From NCBI RefSeq assembly GCF_040654195.1, contig NZ_JBFAHM010000005.1, forward strand, positions 124,001 through 188,000: a stretch of DNA of 64,000 nucleotides, read 5' to 3'. A program made the translations under genes and the position numbers. The notes below the pieces were generated by a model. That model saw nothing but the letters and a program-made list of their open reading frames with translations. It ran no database searches and was not told where the DNA came from. Positions 49,949 to 57,704 of the stretch are shown piece by piece. Source of the DNA: Hamadaea sp013361475 (GTDB lineage: Bacteria; Actinomycetota; Actinomycetes; Mycobacteriales; Micromonosporaceae). Position 1 is the stretch's first letter. Every line of letters begins with the position of its first letter.

Positions 49949-50576
49949 AGATGGGGAGCGATCCCGGCGAGCGTCCCTGACCTGGGAAGACGTCGACGAG
50001 CGGGGGCGGCGCTGGGCGAATGAAGTCCGCTGCCGCGCCGGACCGCCCGGTTAGAGTGCTGGTGATGGCGTTGACCGTGATAGCTGGGGCGGCCTCACAC
50101 TGGCCCCACAATGATCAAAGCCGTATAGTCAATCGACTATACGGCCTCGTCATGCTAGGTGCGCCGTGGTCACAAGAACGCGAACCGCCATCTGTTGATC
50201 ATCGGCGGCCCGTTGCCCGTACGACCTGTCGAGTCGACGAGACGGTCAAGCACGGCGAAGCCTTCACCAGCATAAAGCCGTTCGCTTTCTGTAGCACTCG
50301 GGCACCGCAGTTACCGAACACGAGTCGGTTGCACAGGTCGCCGGGCCACCCGCTTCCGGTGGCCCCTGCACGAAGAGGCACTGAAGCGTAACGTGGCCCC
50401 AGCCCAAGCAGCCGCGCCTAGCCCAACAGCCTAGTCGCCGTCAATGCCTGCGGCGCACCCTGTCACGATCAGTTAGATAGATACACAAAAGATCATATAT
50501 AGAATCGCTGCTACCGTCAGCCCAACGTCGATCTGGTCAGCCTGTCGTATGCGACGGATGTAGAATCCGGCAGATC
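49949..50576. other. long intergenic region between integrase pseudogene and vsr
   Basis: About 630 bp with no supported gene. It holds an 11-bp perfect inverted repeat GCCGTATAGTC-AATC-GACTATACGGC (50120-50145), followed in the minus direction by TTTGATCA. It also has an 8-bp-stem hairpin (GGGCCACC...GGTGGCCC, 50343-50365) and an AT-rich patch (50471-50503, with CATATATAGAAT) that is probably the vsr promoter. Confidence 0.5.
50120..50145 (-). terminator. inverted repeat, terminator-like or attachment-like
   Basis: GCCGTATAGTC and GACTATACGGC separated by AATC, unusually AT-rich for this window. On the minus strand the stem is followed by TTTGATC. No minus-strand gene ends here, so an attachment-site or protein-binding role is also possible. 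Confidence 0.4.
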
Positions 50577-51080
50577 ATGAGTGACCCGTCAGCAGATGCG
50601 AGTTGGGCGCCCCCGGAAGGTTCGTGGGCTTCATCCGCCGCGAACCGGCGCAGCATGCTGGGCAACCGCAACCGCGACACCGTTCCGGAGAAGGCTCTGC
50701 GCTCGCTGCTTCATGCGGCCGGCTTGCGGTACCGCGTGGCAGCTAAACCACTTCCTGGCATGCGCCGGACTGCTGACGTGGTGTTCGGTCCAACACGTAT
50801 CGCTGTATTCATTGACGGATGCTTCTGGCACGGATGCCCGGACCACTTCGTCCCCCCGAAGACGAACCCCGAATACTGGCGGGAGAAAATCGCCAGAAAT
50901 GTGCAGCGCGATCGGGACACCGACCAACAGCTTACGGCTGCCGGGTGGCTTGTGCTGCGCTTCTGGGAGCATCAGTCGGCAAGGGAGTGCGCGTCCGCTG
51001 TGCATCATGCAGTCGTCTCACGCAGGGTCCTGACCCGCAAGCGCATAGGCGTGGACGCCGACAGCGCTGCAGAGGCGTGA
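50577..51080 (+). CDS. vsr: Vsr very-short-patch-repair-type endonuclease
   Basis: 167 aa. Characteristic Vsr stretch: RNRDTVPEKALRSLLHAAGLRYRV, TADVVFGPTRIAVFIDGCFWHGCPDHFVPPKTN (catalytic Asp and the Cys/His zinc or structural residues), then YWREKIARNVQRDRDTDQQL and GWLVLRFWEHQ. Vsr nicks beside the T of T:G mismatches that arise by deamination of 5-methylcytosine, protecting genomes that carry a C5-methyltransferase. It sits with the C5-methyltransferase gene at 53003-54250, which explains its presence. Confidence 0.9.
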   Translation: MSDPSADASWAPPEGSWASSAANRRSMLGNRNRDTVPEKALRSLLHAAGLRYRVAAKPLPGMRRTADVVFGPTRIAVFIDGCFWHGCPDHFVPPKTNPEYWREKIARNVQRDRDTDQQLTAAGWLVLRFWEHQSARECASAVHHAVVSRRVLTRKRIGVDADSAAEA

Positions 51081-51193
51081 ACTCGCCGCCCCCATGTCGG
51101 GCGAACGTCCGCTGAACCCGAAGACGTTTCCACGGGGCGGCTCGCACAGCACTGATGCGGTACTGCCGGAGTGGAAGTTCCGCGGCACCGCAC

Positions 51194-51211
51194 GGTCCTC
51201 CGGGGAGGACC
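51194..51211. terminator. small hairpin between convergent genes
   Basis: GGTCCTC-CGGG-GAGGACC, located between the vsr gene and the convergent small gene at 51264-51461. A plausible shared terminator. Confidence 0.4.
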
Positions 51212-51263
51212 CCGCTGCCTCTCTCGGCGGTCAGCTCAGGCGACACCTTCACCCGTCACTGCA

Positions 51264-51461
51264 TCAGTCCCATTTGTGGCCCGTTGCCTTTTCGTAGCTT
51301 TCTCTTAGCTTCTCAAGCTTCTGTTCATCCTCTTCGCATTGGACCCCATAATCCGATAACCACTTGATGTCGACAAGCTCTTCAACAGACAGGCTGTTGA
51401 ACCAATCCGCTCCTTCCTTGCTCCATCCGGATTCGCCATCAAGTTCGCTGGACCTTCCCAT
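51264..51461 (-). CDS. small hypothetical protein in the restriction-modification locus
   Basis: 65 aa from the ATG at 51461, with AGGGAG six bases upstream; longer in-frame starts overlap the REase gene. Acidic (SVEELVDIKWLSDYGVQCEEDEQKLEKLRESYEKATGHKWD) with no recognised domain. Same strand as, and directly downstream of, the REase gene, so probably co-transcribed. Role unknown. Confidence 0.5.
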   Translation of the reverse strand: MGRSSELDGESGWSKEGADWFNSLSVEELVDIKWLSDYGVQCEEDEQKLEKLRESYEKATGHKWD

Positions 51462-51519
51462 ACTTGCTCCCTTCAGGGCATGGTGGTGCGGTGCTAGGTG
51501 GTCAACAGACCCGAGAGGT

Positions 51520-52599
51520 TCATTTTTCGCGCAGTTCAGGCACGCCACGGGGCCGAGGCAGCTGCATGCCCTCCCGAGCTCCAGGGGTGGCCGCCACCAA
51601 CTCCATACGACCGTTCAAAAACTGAATAAACCGTTGTACTATCTGGGTAGCATTAGCAGGTTTGTAGAGCTCGCGAACGGCCCTGTGCGCCTGATCTGTT
51701 CCGGCGGAATGAATTGACGCAGCTTGATAAATTCGTTCTGCCCCCGTGCCATCAGTGGTCAACGCATGAACCTCAAACTCAACGCGTGGAGCTCTGAGAT
51801 GGCCTTCCAACAAAAACTGCATCACGTTCGCCTCATAGAGCGGTTGGTAAAGTCGATCAGAGCGGAGGCTGCTCTTGAGTGCCATAGCCAAGATGATCTC
51901 TCCTGGCTCGACCTTCCCCTCAACTCGTCTATGGGCAGTGCCCAAGACCTGCTGTGATTGCCTTGACAAATTAGTCAACGGCGATCGCCAGAACAGGTCT
52001 TGTTGCGACTCATCCGGCAACACGACTATTGCGATGTCCGGCGTAGATGTAGGCATCGTAAGCGACTGCTTCGCGAGCTTCTCCCGAATCCTTCCGATCT
52101 CCTCGCGCGCATTTGGCACGAGTAGTCGTACCCAGTCGTAACGCCTCGGCAGGTTGAGGACGGCAATCTGTCGTCTAGCAGATGGCAAAATTGACGGCCT
52201 TGCATAGCGAGGAGATGTCGGCCAGCCGTTACCACACATGAAATTGTTCCAATGCGCAGCCGTCTCCCAGAGAATCGCAGACGTTACCACTTCATAGATG
52301 TCGCCGGTTACCTTCGCCTCAGCATTTGACTTGACGATAAAGTCCGGACCAAAGAACAGGCGGCCTTCATCCATTGCGTTTAGAACGGGCTGTTTCGCAA
52401 CCTCGGCAAATGGCATTCCGTTCAATCCAGGGGGCCCCCACCCGGGGACACTCGAGTCGAACGTGTAAGCCAACATGTTCTGCTGAGCAAGGCGGAACTG
52501 GGTGTCCCTTCCCCGTACGGGCGCACTACGCAAGTCCTCGACTAAACGCTCAGCCCTGGGAAGAGCCTGCGTCGAGACCTGGCTAAATCGAAATGGCAC
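51520..52599 (-). CDS. type II restriction endonuclease, Cfr10I/Bse634I-like
   Basis: 359 aa, GTG start overlapping the HTH gene stop by one base (TAGTG). Active-site candidates are TPDIAIVV (Asp near residue 187), MALKSSLRSDRLYQPLYEANV with Lys 54 residues later and Glu 14 residues beyond it, and an upstream Glu in TGDIYEVVTSAILWE. This circularly permuted 'PD...(S)xK...E' spacing and the KxSxRxDR motif are those of the Cfr10I/Bse634I/NgoMIV group of tetrameric type IIF enzymes, which cut CCGG-core sites. The exact recognition sequence cannot be told. Gene order with a controller protein, C5-methylase and Vsr supports the call. Confidence 0.68.
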   Translation of the reverse strand: MPFRFSQVSTQALPRAERLVEDLRSAPVRGRDTQFRLAQQNMLAYTFDSSVPGWGPPGLNGMPFAEVAKQPVLNAMDEGRLFFGPDFIVKSNAEAKVTGDIYEVVTSAILWETAAHWNNFMCGNGWPTSPRYARPSILPSARRQIAVLNLPRRYDWVRLLVPNAREEIGRIREKLAKQSLTMPTSTPDIAIVVLPDESQQDLFWRSPLTNLSRQSQQVLGTAHRRVEGKVEPGEIILAMALKSSLRSDRLYQPLYEANVMQFLLEGHLRAPRVEFEVHALTTDGTGAERIYQAASIHSAGTDQAHRAVRELYKPANATQIVQRFIQFLNGRMELVAATPGAREGMQLPRPRGVPELREK

Positions 52600-52841
52600 T
52601 AGGGGGTCTCCTCCGCACGAATGACTAGGTCCGCGATGCTTACGCCGAGCGCCGCGGCCAGGCGCTTTTGCGTTGTCAGCGTTGGATTACGCTTGCCGCG
52701 TTCCAGGCCGCTAACATACGTTCGGTCCAGTCCAGCTATCGCCGCCAAGCGCTCTTGGGACATGCCAAGTTCAGTGCGCGCCCTGCGCACGGCGAGCCCG
52801 AACGCGGCCAGCAGGTCGCTCGTCGGCTCATCTTCGGTCAC
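52599..52841 (-). CDS. XRE-type HTH regulator, probable controller (C) protein
   Basis: 80 aa. Classic five-helix XRE fold: GLAVRRARTELGMSQERLAAIAGLDRTYVSGLERGKRNPTLTTQKRLAAALGVSIADLV. The size and the 1-nt stop-start overlap with the REase gene are typical of R-M controller proteins. These activate the REase late and repress the methylase. A C-box-like sequence lies in the divergent promoter region. Confidence 0.8.
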   Translation of the reverse strand: MTEDEPTSDLLAAFGLAVRRARTELGMSQERLAAIAGLDRTYVSGLERGKRNPTLTTQKRLAAALGVSIADLVIRAEETP

Positions 52842-52882
52842 GGAAGCAAGTTAGCCCGCTGTAGACGATGAGACCACGGAAC

Positions 52883-52934
52883 ATAAGTCACATCGCCCTC
52901 GATGTTGACACGTTATGTAGACTATAAGTCACAT
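52883..52934. promoter_or_regulatory. C-box-like operators between controller and methylase genes
   Basis: ATAAGTCACAT occurs twice (52883-52893 and 52924-52934). The second copy overlaps GACT-ATA-AGTC (52920-52930), the symmetric GACTnnnAGTC arrangement of controller-protein boxes. The first copy keeps one AGTC half. A TTGACA (52905-52910) lies between them. This fits binding of the HTH protein at a strong and a weak site in the 161-bp divergent region. Confidence 0.6.
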
Positions 52935-53002
52935 TCACCGGTGGTCCCTGTTCCGTCAGAGCCCACCTGTAGTTTTACGGCAGCGTCGAAGAGGAGTGGC
53001 GA

Positions 53003-54250
53003 GTGGCAAGATATACAGCAGTGTCACTGTTTTCTGGCTGTGGAGGGTTCTGTGAGGGCGTACGCCTGGCGGGCTTTGATGTGAAGGCGGCAGTCGAATT
53101 CGACCGCTTTGCGGCCCAGACGTATCGTGCGAATTTTCCAGAAGTCGCATTATTTGAAGGCGATGTGCACGACTTCTTGGCTCCCGACTCCGAAGTCTGG
53201 TCGAACGAAAGAGAGCGGTTCGCCGCTGTGGCGCCCAATGAAATCGACATGCTCTTCGGTGGTCCGCCGTGCCAGGGGTATAGCCAGATTGGCACTCGTG
53301 TACTTGACGATCCACGGAATGAGCTCTACTTACAGTTCATCCGGGTGCTGAAAACACTGCGCCCACGAATCTTCATTATGGAAAACGTGCCCAACATGCT
53401 TCTCCTCGGAAAGGGCAGATTTAAGCGCGAGGTCCTAGAAGCGTTCTCGGCGGCGGGCTACAGCAATTCCGGAGTCCAAATACTCGCGGCATCCGATTAC
53501 GGTGTTCCTCAAGTCCGGAAGCGGGCCATTTTTGTCGGCGTACGAGACGGCGAGCGTCTCGATATTCCGGTTGGGGATTTTCTCGCCGGCGGACTTAAGA
53601 ATGAAGAACAGCCCGTACAAACTGTGTGGGATGCTTTAAGAGACCTTCCAGAAGAGACAGCTGTCCACTACGAGTCGTTGCCATATCCGCGCCCCACTGT
53701 GCGCCGCGAGATTTTGGATGAAATGCGCCTAGACCGCGATGGACGCTGGTACAGCGCCGCGTCAAAGAGCGCCTCTGCAGGAGGCAAGCGCCGACTACAT
53801 AATCATCACACTAAAGAGATTCAAGATCGCCGGAAGAAATTGATAGCACTGCTGAAGCCGGGCGCCAAGGGCGATACGTTACCAAAGGATGTCTGGAACG
53901 GCCTTCGCCCCGAGAAGTGGCGGAGGCTTCCGGTTGATCGCCCTGCATACACGATTCTGGCGCAAATGCACAGAGATTTGTCGGAGTGGGTGCATCCCCG
54001 CTTTGAGCGATGGATCACGGTCCGTGAGGCTGCCCGGCTACAGTCCTTCCATGACGGCTTTGTATTCCACTCCAGCGAGTGGCAGATGCTTAAGCAAATC
54101 GGGAACGCGGTGCCGCCACTGCTGGCGCGCGCAGTCGCATCGGTCGCCCGGCAAGTTCTCGAATCCTTGGACGACCCGGATTGCAATATTCCGCTTCAGC
54201 GTCCCTATCAAGGTGACTTACTGCACGCCTTAGCACACGCGCGGCCCTAA
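53003..54250 (+). CDS. DNA (cytosine-5) methyltransferase
   Basis: 415 aa, GTG start with GAGGAG upstream. Conserved motifs in order: I SLFSGCGGFCEG (residues 8-19), IV GGPPCQGYS with the catalytic Cys (about 86-94), VI MENVPN, VIII QVRKRAIFVG, the variable target-recognition region (about 190-320), IX and X KQIGNAVPPLLA. It methylates C5 of cytosine in the REase target and protects the host. Codon use is clearly less GC-rich than the chromosome-like parts of the window. Confidence 0.93.
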   Translation: MARYTAVSLFSGCGGFCEGVRLAGFDVKAAVEFDRFAAQTYRANFPEVALFEGDVHDFLAPDSEVWSNERERFAAVAPNEIDMLFGGPPCQGYSQIGTRVLDDPRNELYLQFIRVLKTLRPRIFIMENVPNMLLLGKGRFKREVLEAFSAAGYSNSGVQILAASDYGVPQVRKRAIFVGVRDGERLDIPVGDFLAGGLKNEEQPVQTVWDALRDLPEETAVHYESLPYPRPTVRREILDEMRLDRDGRWYSAASKSASAGGKRRLHNHHTKEIQDRRKKLIALLKPGAKGDTLPKDVWNGLRPEKWRRLPVDRPAYTILAQMHRDLSEWVHPRFERWITVREAARLQSFHDGFVFHSSEWQMLKQIGNAVPPLLARAVASVARQVLESLDDPDCNIPLQRPYQGDLLHALAHARP

Positions 54251-54272
54251 CGTAGTAGCAGCCGCGGCCGGG

Positions 54273-54602
54273 TCAGCACTCGGCGTCGCAGCGGGGCCAG
54301 GTCGTGGCGTCGACGGCGAAGTCGGGGCGCCAGCCGGTGGGACGGGCTGACGCAAGGGTGTCACGTGGCTGGTCGGCGTCAATGACGCCGTCGGCTAGGG
54401 CCGCGAACGCGCTGCAGTGTCCGCGCCTTGCTGTGCCGACCAGGGCAGGTGCGCGATCGAGGATCGGGCAGCTGACCGCGTCGAACAACTCGAACAGCGC
54501 ATCGGGCCAGCGGCTGAAGCAGTCGTACTCGTCGTTGCGGAACCGTCGAAGTTCACTCTGGTCACCCACATCGGGCAGGGTGATACTGCTGGTAGCGGCC
54601 AT
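54273..54602 (-). pseudogene. transposase N-terminal remnant
   Basis: 109 aa. The segments FRNDEYDCFSRWPDALFELFDAV, ALVGTARRGHCSAFAALADGVID, and RPDFAVDATTWPRCDAEC match the start of large actinobacterial transposases (IS701/NF041680-like 'CLTRRADALFEL.DAVLCADGPV...EHRRGHGALYDALNHG...LAVDVSPWLRPDA'). The catalytic domain is gone: the frame stops right after the first catalytic Asp motif. GGAGGG precedes the start and lies within a perfect inverted repeat. Confidence 0.7.
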
Positions 54603-54654
54603 CGCGGCCCTCCGAGTGAGCGGGGAAGCTTACTCGGAGGGCCGCGATGGCCGC
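54595..54654. repeat. perfect 23-bp inverted repeat covering a transposase start
   Basis: 54595-54617 and 54632-54654 are perfectly complementary over 23 bp with a 14-nt loop. Read on the minus strand, the 5' arm of a transcript would pair with the arm containing the GGAGG ribosome site and the ATG of the transposase remnant. This is the classic layout that blocks translation of transposase from read-through RNA. Confidence 0.8.
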
Positions 54655-54706
54655 TTCTCATTTCCTACCTCGAGGGACAAAAGCCCAGCTCACATTGAAC
54701 GGAAAG

Positions 54707-55253
54707 CTAAGGCGACGGATCGTGTCCTTCATTAAGCAACGCGTACAAGAGGGAATCCCGCCACAAACCATTGGCAAAGACGTGATCACGCATGCGGCCC
54801 TCGTGCTCGAAGCCGAGCCGCTGCAACATCGCTTGAGACGCGGCATTGTCAGGTCCGCACGCTGCTTGAATTCGGTGGAGGCCGAGTGTCTCGAACCCGA
54901 ATGCGAGCATGAGCTTGGCTGCTTCGTACGCGTATCCCTGTCGCCAACGGTCCTTACGCAGCGCATAGCCCAGCTCGCCGCTGCGGTGTCCGCCGAGCCC
55001 GATGCGGATGAAGCCGATCAGCTCGTTGGTCGGCCGGTCGGCGATGGCGAGGTAGTTATTCCGGCCGTGGCTCGCACTGTGCTCGTGCGATGTCAGCGGC
55101 GAGCCGTTCGGCCTGTTCTTCGCGGGTGCGCGTGTCGAAACTGAGCGAGTCGGTCACGTCTGGGTCGCCGACGACGGCCATGGAGGCGTCGAGGTCGCGT
55201 TCCTCAAACTCGCGCAGGACGATCCGCTCGCCCTCGATCCGCACGGGGTACAC
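54707..55253 (-). pseudogene. GNAT (RimJ/RimL-type) acetyltransferase with frameshift
   Basis: The N-terminal half (YPVRIEGERIVLREFEERDL...ADIARAQCEPRPE) is in one frame and hits a stop at 55056. The rest (NNYLAIADRPTNELIGFIRIGLGG..., then RQGYAYEAAKLMLAFGFETLGLHRIQA...LQRLGFEHEGRMRDH) continues in another frame to 54707. Joined, they give a full-length RimJ-like protein of about 181 aa. The single shift is near 55070. Whether it is real decay or a sequencing error cannot be told here. Confidence 0.75.
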
Positions 55254-55277
55254 GCGCTGACTCTATCCAGTCGCGCG

Positions 55278-55853
55278 TCAGGCGGTCAGTGCTGCTGCGG
55301 GACGCTGGCTGAACGACTCGATCTCGTCGCGCAGGCCGCGGGCGATGGTGGAGTCCTTGTACCGACGGTCGCGTAGTGCGGTGTGGACTCGGCCGACGCT
55401 CGCGACGATGCCGCCGATCCGCAGTTCACGGCCGTAGTCGAGAACTGGGTCGAGGGCGTCCCGCGCACCGTCGAGCTGGCCTTCGTGGATGCGGGCGAGC
55501 GCGAGTTCGGCTCGGGTGCCGGCCTCGTCGGCGAAGGCACGGCCCTCGGCGTCGGCGGACTCGTACAGCTCCAGTGCCTGTGTGGCCTCCCTGGCGGCGT
55601 CGGCGTGCAGGCCGTTGAGGTACACGTACGTTCCGGCGGCGTAATAGTGCTGCTTGGCCTGCGGGAATGCGAATAACCCACCGATTCCGTCGAGATCATC
55701 TACCTGGAGGCGCTCGCGGTGACCGGCCGCGCGAACAAGCGCCGCTCGCGCCTCATTGATAGCGTCGAGCTGCGCCCACGCGCGTGCCTCGGACGAGGCC
55801 AGCCACGTCGCCGAGATCCAGTTCCACGGAACCCGGCTGATCCCGGTCTTCAA
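55278..55853 (-). pseudogene. C-terminal TPR part of an XRE-type regulator, N-terminally truncated
   Basis: 191 aa reading with TPR-like helices (ATWLASSEARAWAQLDAINEARAALVRA, GGLLFAFPQAKQHYYAAGTYVYL-type segment, AREATQALELYESADAEGRAFADEAGTRAELALARIHEGQLDGARDALDPVL). This is the C-terminus of the common actinobacterial HTH-TPR regulators of about 400 aa. The HTH half is missing; homology starts about 11 residues after the apparent start. It ends beside the tRNA-Lys remnant, so an insertion or deletion at this border probably removed the front. Confidence 0.7.
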
Positions 55854-55871
55854 GGTCCCGGAAGAGCAACA

Positions 55872-55897
55872 GAGCCGGTCGAAAACTCGACCGGCTC
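55872..55897 (-). terminator. hairpin downstream of the tRNA-Lys 3' half
   Basis: GAGCCGGTCGA-AAAC-TCGACCGGCTC, an 11-bp perfect stem 27 bases beyond the CCA end. It is probably the original terminator of the tRNA-Lys gene. Confidence 0.7.
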
Positions 55898-55923
55898 GTC
55901 TGTGGTTCGCGCAATGGAACCTG

Positions 55924-55999
55924 TGGTGCGCCGCCAGGGACTCGAACCCCGAACCCGCGGATTAAGAGTCCGCGTAGATCAGCCCATGCTCCGCCGCGC
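55924..55999 (-). tRNA. tRNA-Lys(CTT)-like sequence, 5' half degenerate; probable attachment scar
   Basis: Read on the minus strand, the anticodon arm GCGGA-CTCTTAA-TCCGC, T arm CGGGG-TTCGAGT-CCCTG, acceptor 3' strand GCGGCGC, discriminator A and encoded CCA are perfect for tRNA-Lys(CTT). The total length is exactly 76 nt. The 5' acceptor strand pairs at 6 of 7 positions, but the D arm does not form and lacks the usual GG loop. This matches the leftover 3' half of a tRNA gene after integration by a tyrosine integrase, whose gene lies 308 bp away. A functional tRNA is less likely. Confidence 0.6.
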
Positions 56000-56306
56000 G
56001 GCTGTCAAGAGCCGCTGTTTGAGACTCTACGACCGCCGCACTCTTCTGTCAACAAAGGAGCTTTGACCTGCGGTTTCGTCACCGGATCGGCGTATGCGGC
56101 GTTGCGGCGCTCGCTGAGGGTTGAGATGACGGAGTTGGCGCGCCTGCCGCCCTGTGCCACCGCGTACCTTCCCCGTACATCGCATACGAGCACACGGCGA
56201 GCACACGGGTCCCGCCGTCCTCCGGGGTCGGCCTGGCGTTAACTGACGTCGGTCTACATCGGTTTGCCAGGATCCTTTCCGGTCAGCCCAAGGTGCCCGC
56301 CATAGC

Positions 56307-57692
56307 GTGAATCACCTGGTCAGTGTTTCTGTCACACCCCCGCAGAGGTTCGGCGAGGCGGTGAGAACCATGGCCGCGATGGAGACCGGGGAACCGGCGG
56401 GCATCTACCGGCGGTGTGGCTGTAAGGATCCGGCTACTGGCCGGCGGCGGGGGAGGCGTTGCCCGCGGCTGGCAGATCCAGATCACGGGACCTGGTACTT
56501 CGCGGTGCAGGCGACCGACCCACGCGGCCGTCGGATCCGGTTGCGCCGCGGCGGCTACGTGTCACCCGCCGCCGCACAGGCCGCGCAGGCAGCGGTTGCC
56601 GATCACGACCTGCAAGAGCGGTTCGGCGAAGTCGCCACAGTTCGCGACTGGCTGTATGAGTGGCTGGCCTCCATCGAGGGCACCGTCCGTCCAACAACCT
56701 GGCAGACGTACCGGTCGCACGTCATCGAACATCTGTCGCCCGGCATCGGCCGCATCCCGCTGCAGGAGCTGACCACAGGCAAGATCCAGCAACTGTTCGA
56801 TGGCTTGGCCACGCGGGTCAACCGGTACGCCGAGTCCCTGGCTCCGGCGACGTTGCAGCGGATCCGGGCCACGTTACGCCGCAGCTTGAACACCGCTGTC
56901 CGTGAGCGGGTGCTCCAGCGGAATCCGGCGCTCGGCCTCGTTCTACCTGCGGCGCGCAGGCCGCGACCGACGGTGTGGTCGCGTAACCGGGTCGAGGCAT
57001 GGCGGCTGGACGGGTGGCGTCCCGTGGTTGGCGTGTGGAGCGTCGATCAGCTGGCCGAGTTCCTTGATGGTGTCGCGGATGATCCGCTGTACGCGTTGTG
57101 GCATCTGGCCGCGCTGACGGGCCTGCGGCGCGGGGAACTGCTCGGCCTGAGGTGGATCGACGTCGACCTGGAATCCCGGGAGGTGACCGTGTGCCGGCAG
57201 CGGGTCGAGATCACCGGCCAGGTCCTCGACAGTCTTCCGAAGACCGACGCCGGCACGCGGACCATCGCCCTCGACCGTGACACAGCCCAGGCGCTGGAAC
57301 GTCACCGGTCGTCGGAGTGGTCGTCACCAGCCGCTGACGACAGCGTGTTCTGCTGGCCCGGCGGAAGACCATTGCGCCCGGACTGGCTCACCCACCGGTT
57401 CGCCGAGCTGATCAAGGTGCTGAAGCTGCCACCGATAAGGCTGCACGACCTACGTCACGGCGCGGCTACCCTCGCCCTCGCTGCAGGCGCCGACGTCCGG
57501 GTCGTGCAGGAGATGCTCGGCCACACCAACTACGCCTTCACCGCCGACACCTACATCAGCGTGCTGTCCGCGCAGAGCCGCACGGCGGCTGACGCTGCCG
57601 CGGCCGCTGTACGCGCCGGGCGTGCTGGTCGCAAGTTGTCTGGCGTGAGCTTTGCTAGGACGGCCGGGTTCGGTGTCAGGCATGCTCGATGA
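56307..57692 (+). CDS. tyrosine site-specific integrase
   Basis: 461 aa from GTG 56307; GTG 56361 and ATG 56370 are possible later starts. An N-terminal Cys segment (YRRCGCKDPATGRRRGRRCPRL) and SAM-like binding domain (about 105-215) precede the catalytic domain. The catalytic domain has LTGLRRGELLGLRW (first Arg), HDLRHGAATLALAAG (H-x-x-R), LGHTNYAFTADTYISVL (His and nucleophile Tyr). It appears intact and is closely related in layout to the frameshifted integrase at 48515-49828. It lies 308 bp from the tRNA-Lys half, so it most likely targets that gene. Confidence 0.9.
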   Translation: MNHLVSVSVTPPQRFGEAVRTMAAMETGEPAGIYRRCGCKDPATGRRRGRRCPRLADPDHGTWYFAVQATDPRGRRIRLRRGGYVSPAAAQAAQAAVADHDLQERFGEVATVRDWLYEWLASIEGTVRPTTWQTYRSHVIEHLSPGIGRIPLQELTTGKIQQLFDGLATRVNRYAESLAPATLQRIRATLRRSLNTAVRERVLQRNPALGLVLPAARRPRPTVWSRNRVEAWRLDGWRPVVGVWSVDQLAEFLDGVADDPLYALWHLAALTGLRRGELLGLRWIDVDLESREVTVCRQRVEITGQVLDSLPKTDAGTRTIALDRDTAQALERHRSSEWSSPAADDSVFCWPGGRPLRPDWLTHRFAELIKVLKLPPIRLHDLRHGAATLALAAGADVRVVQEMLGHTNYAFTADTYISVLSAQSRTAADAAAAAVRAGRAGRKLSGVSFARTAGFGVRHAR

Positions 57693-57704
57693 GCGGAGTG
57701 ACTA

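Noticed and set aside
49608..50054. Plus-strand gene opposite the integrase start
   Set aside because: Shadow of the integrase N-terminal region, no ribosome site or domain.
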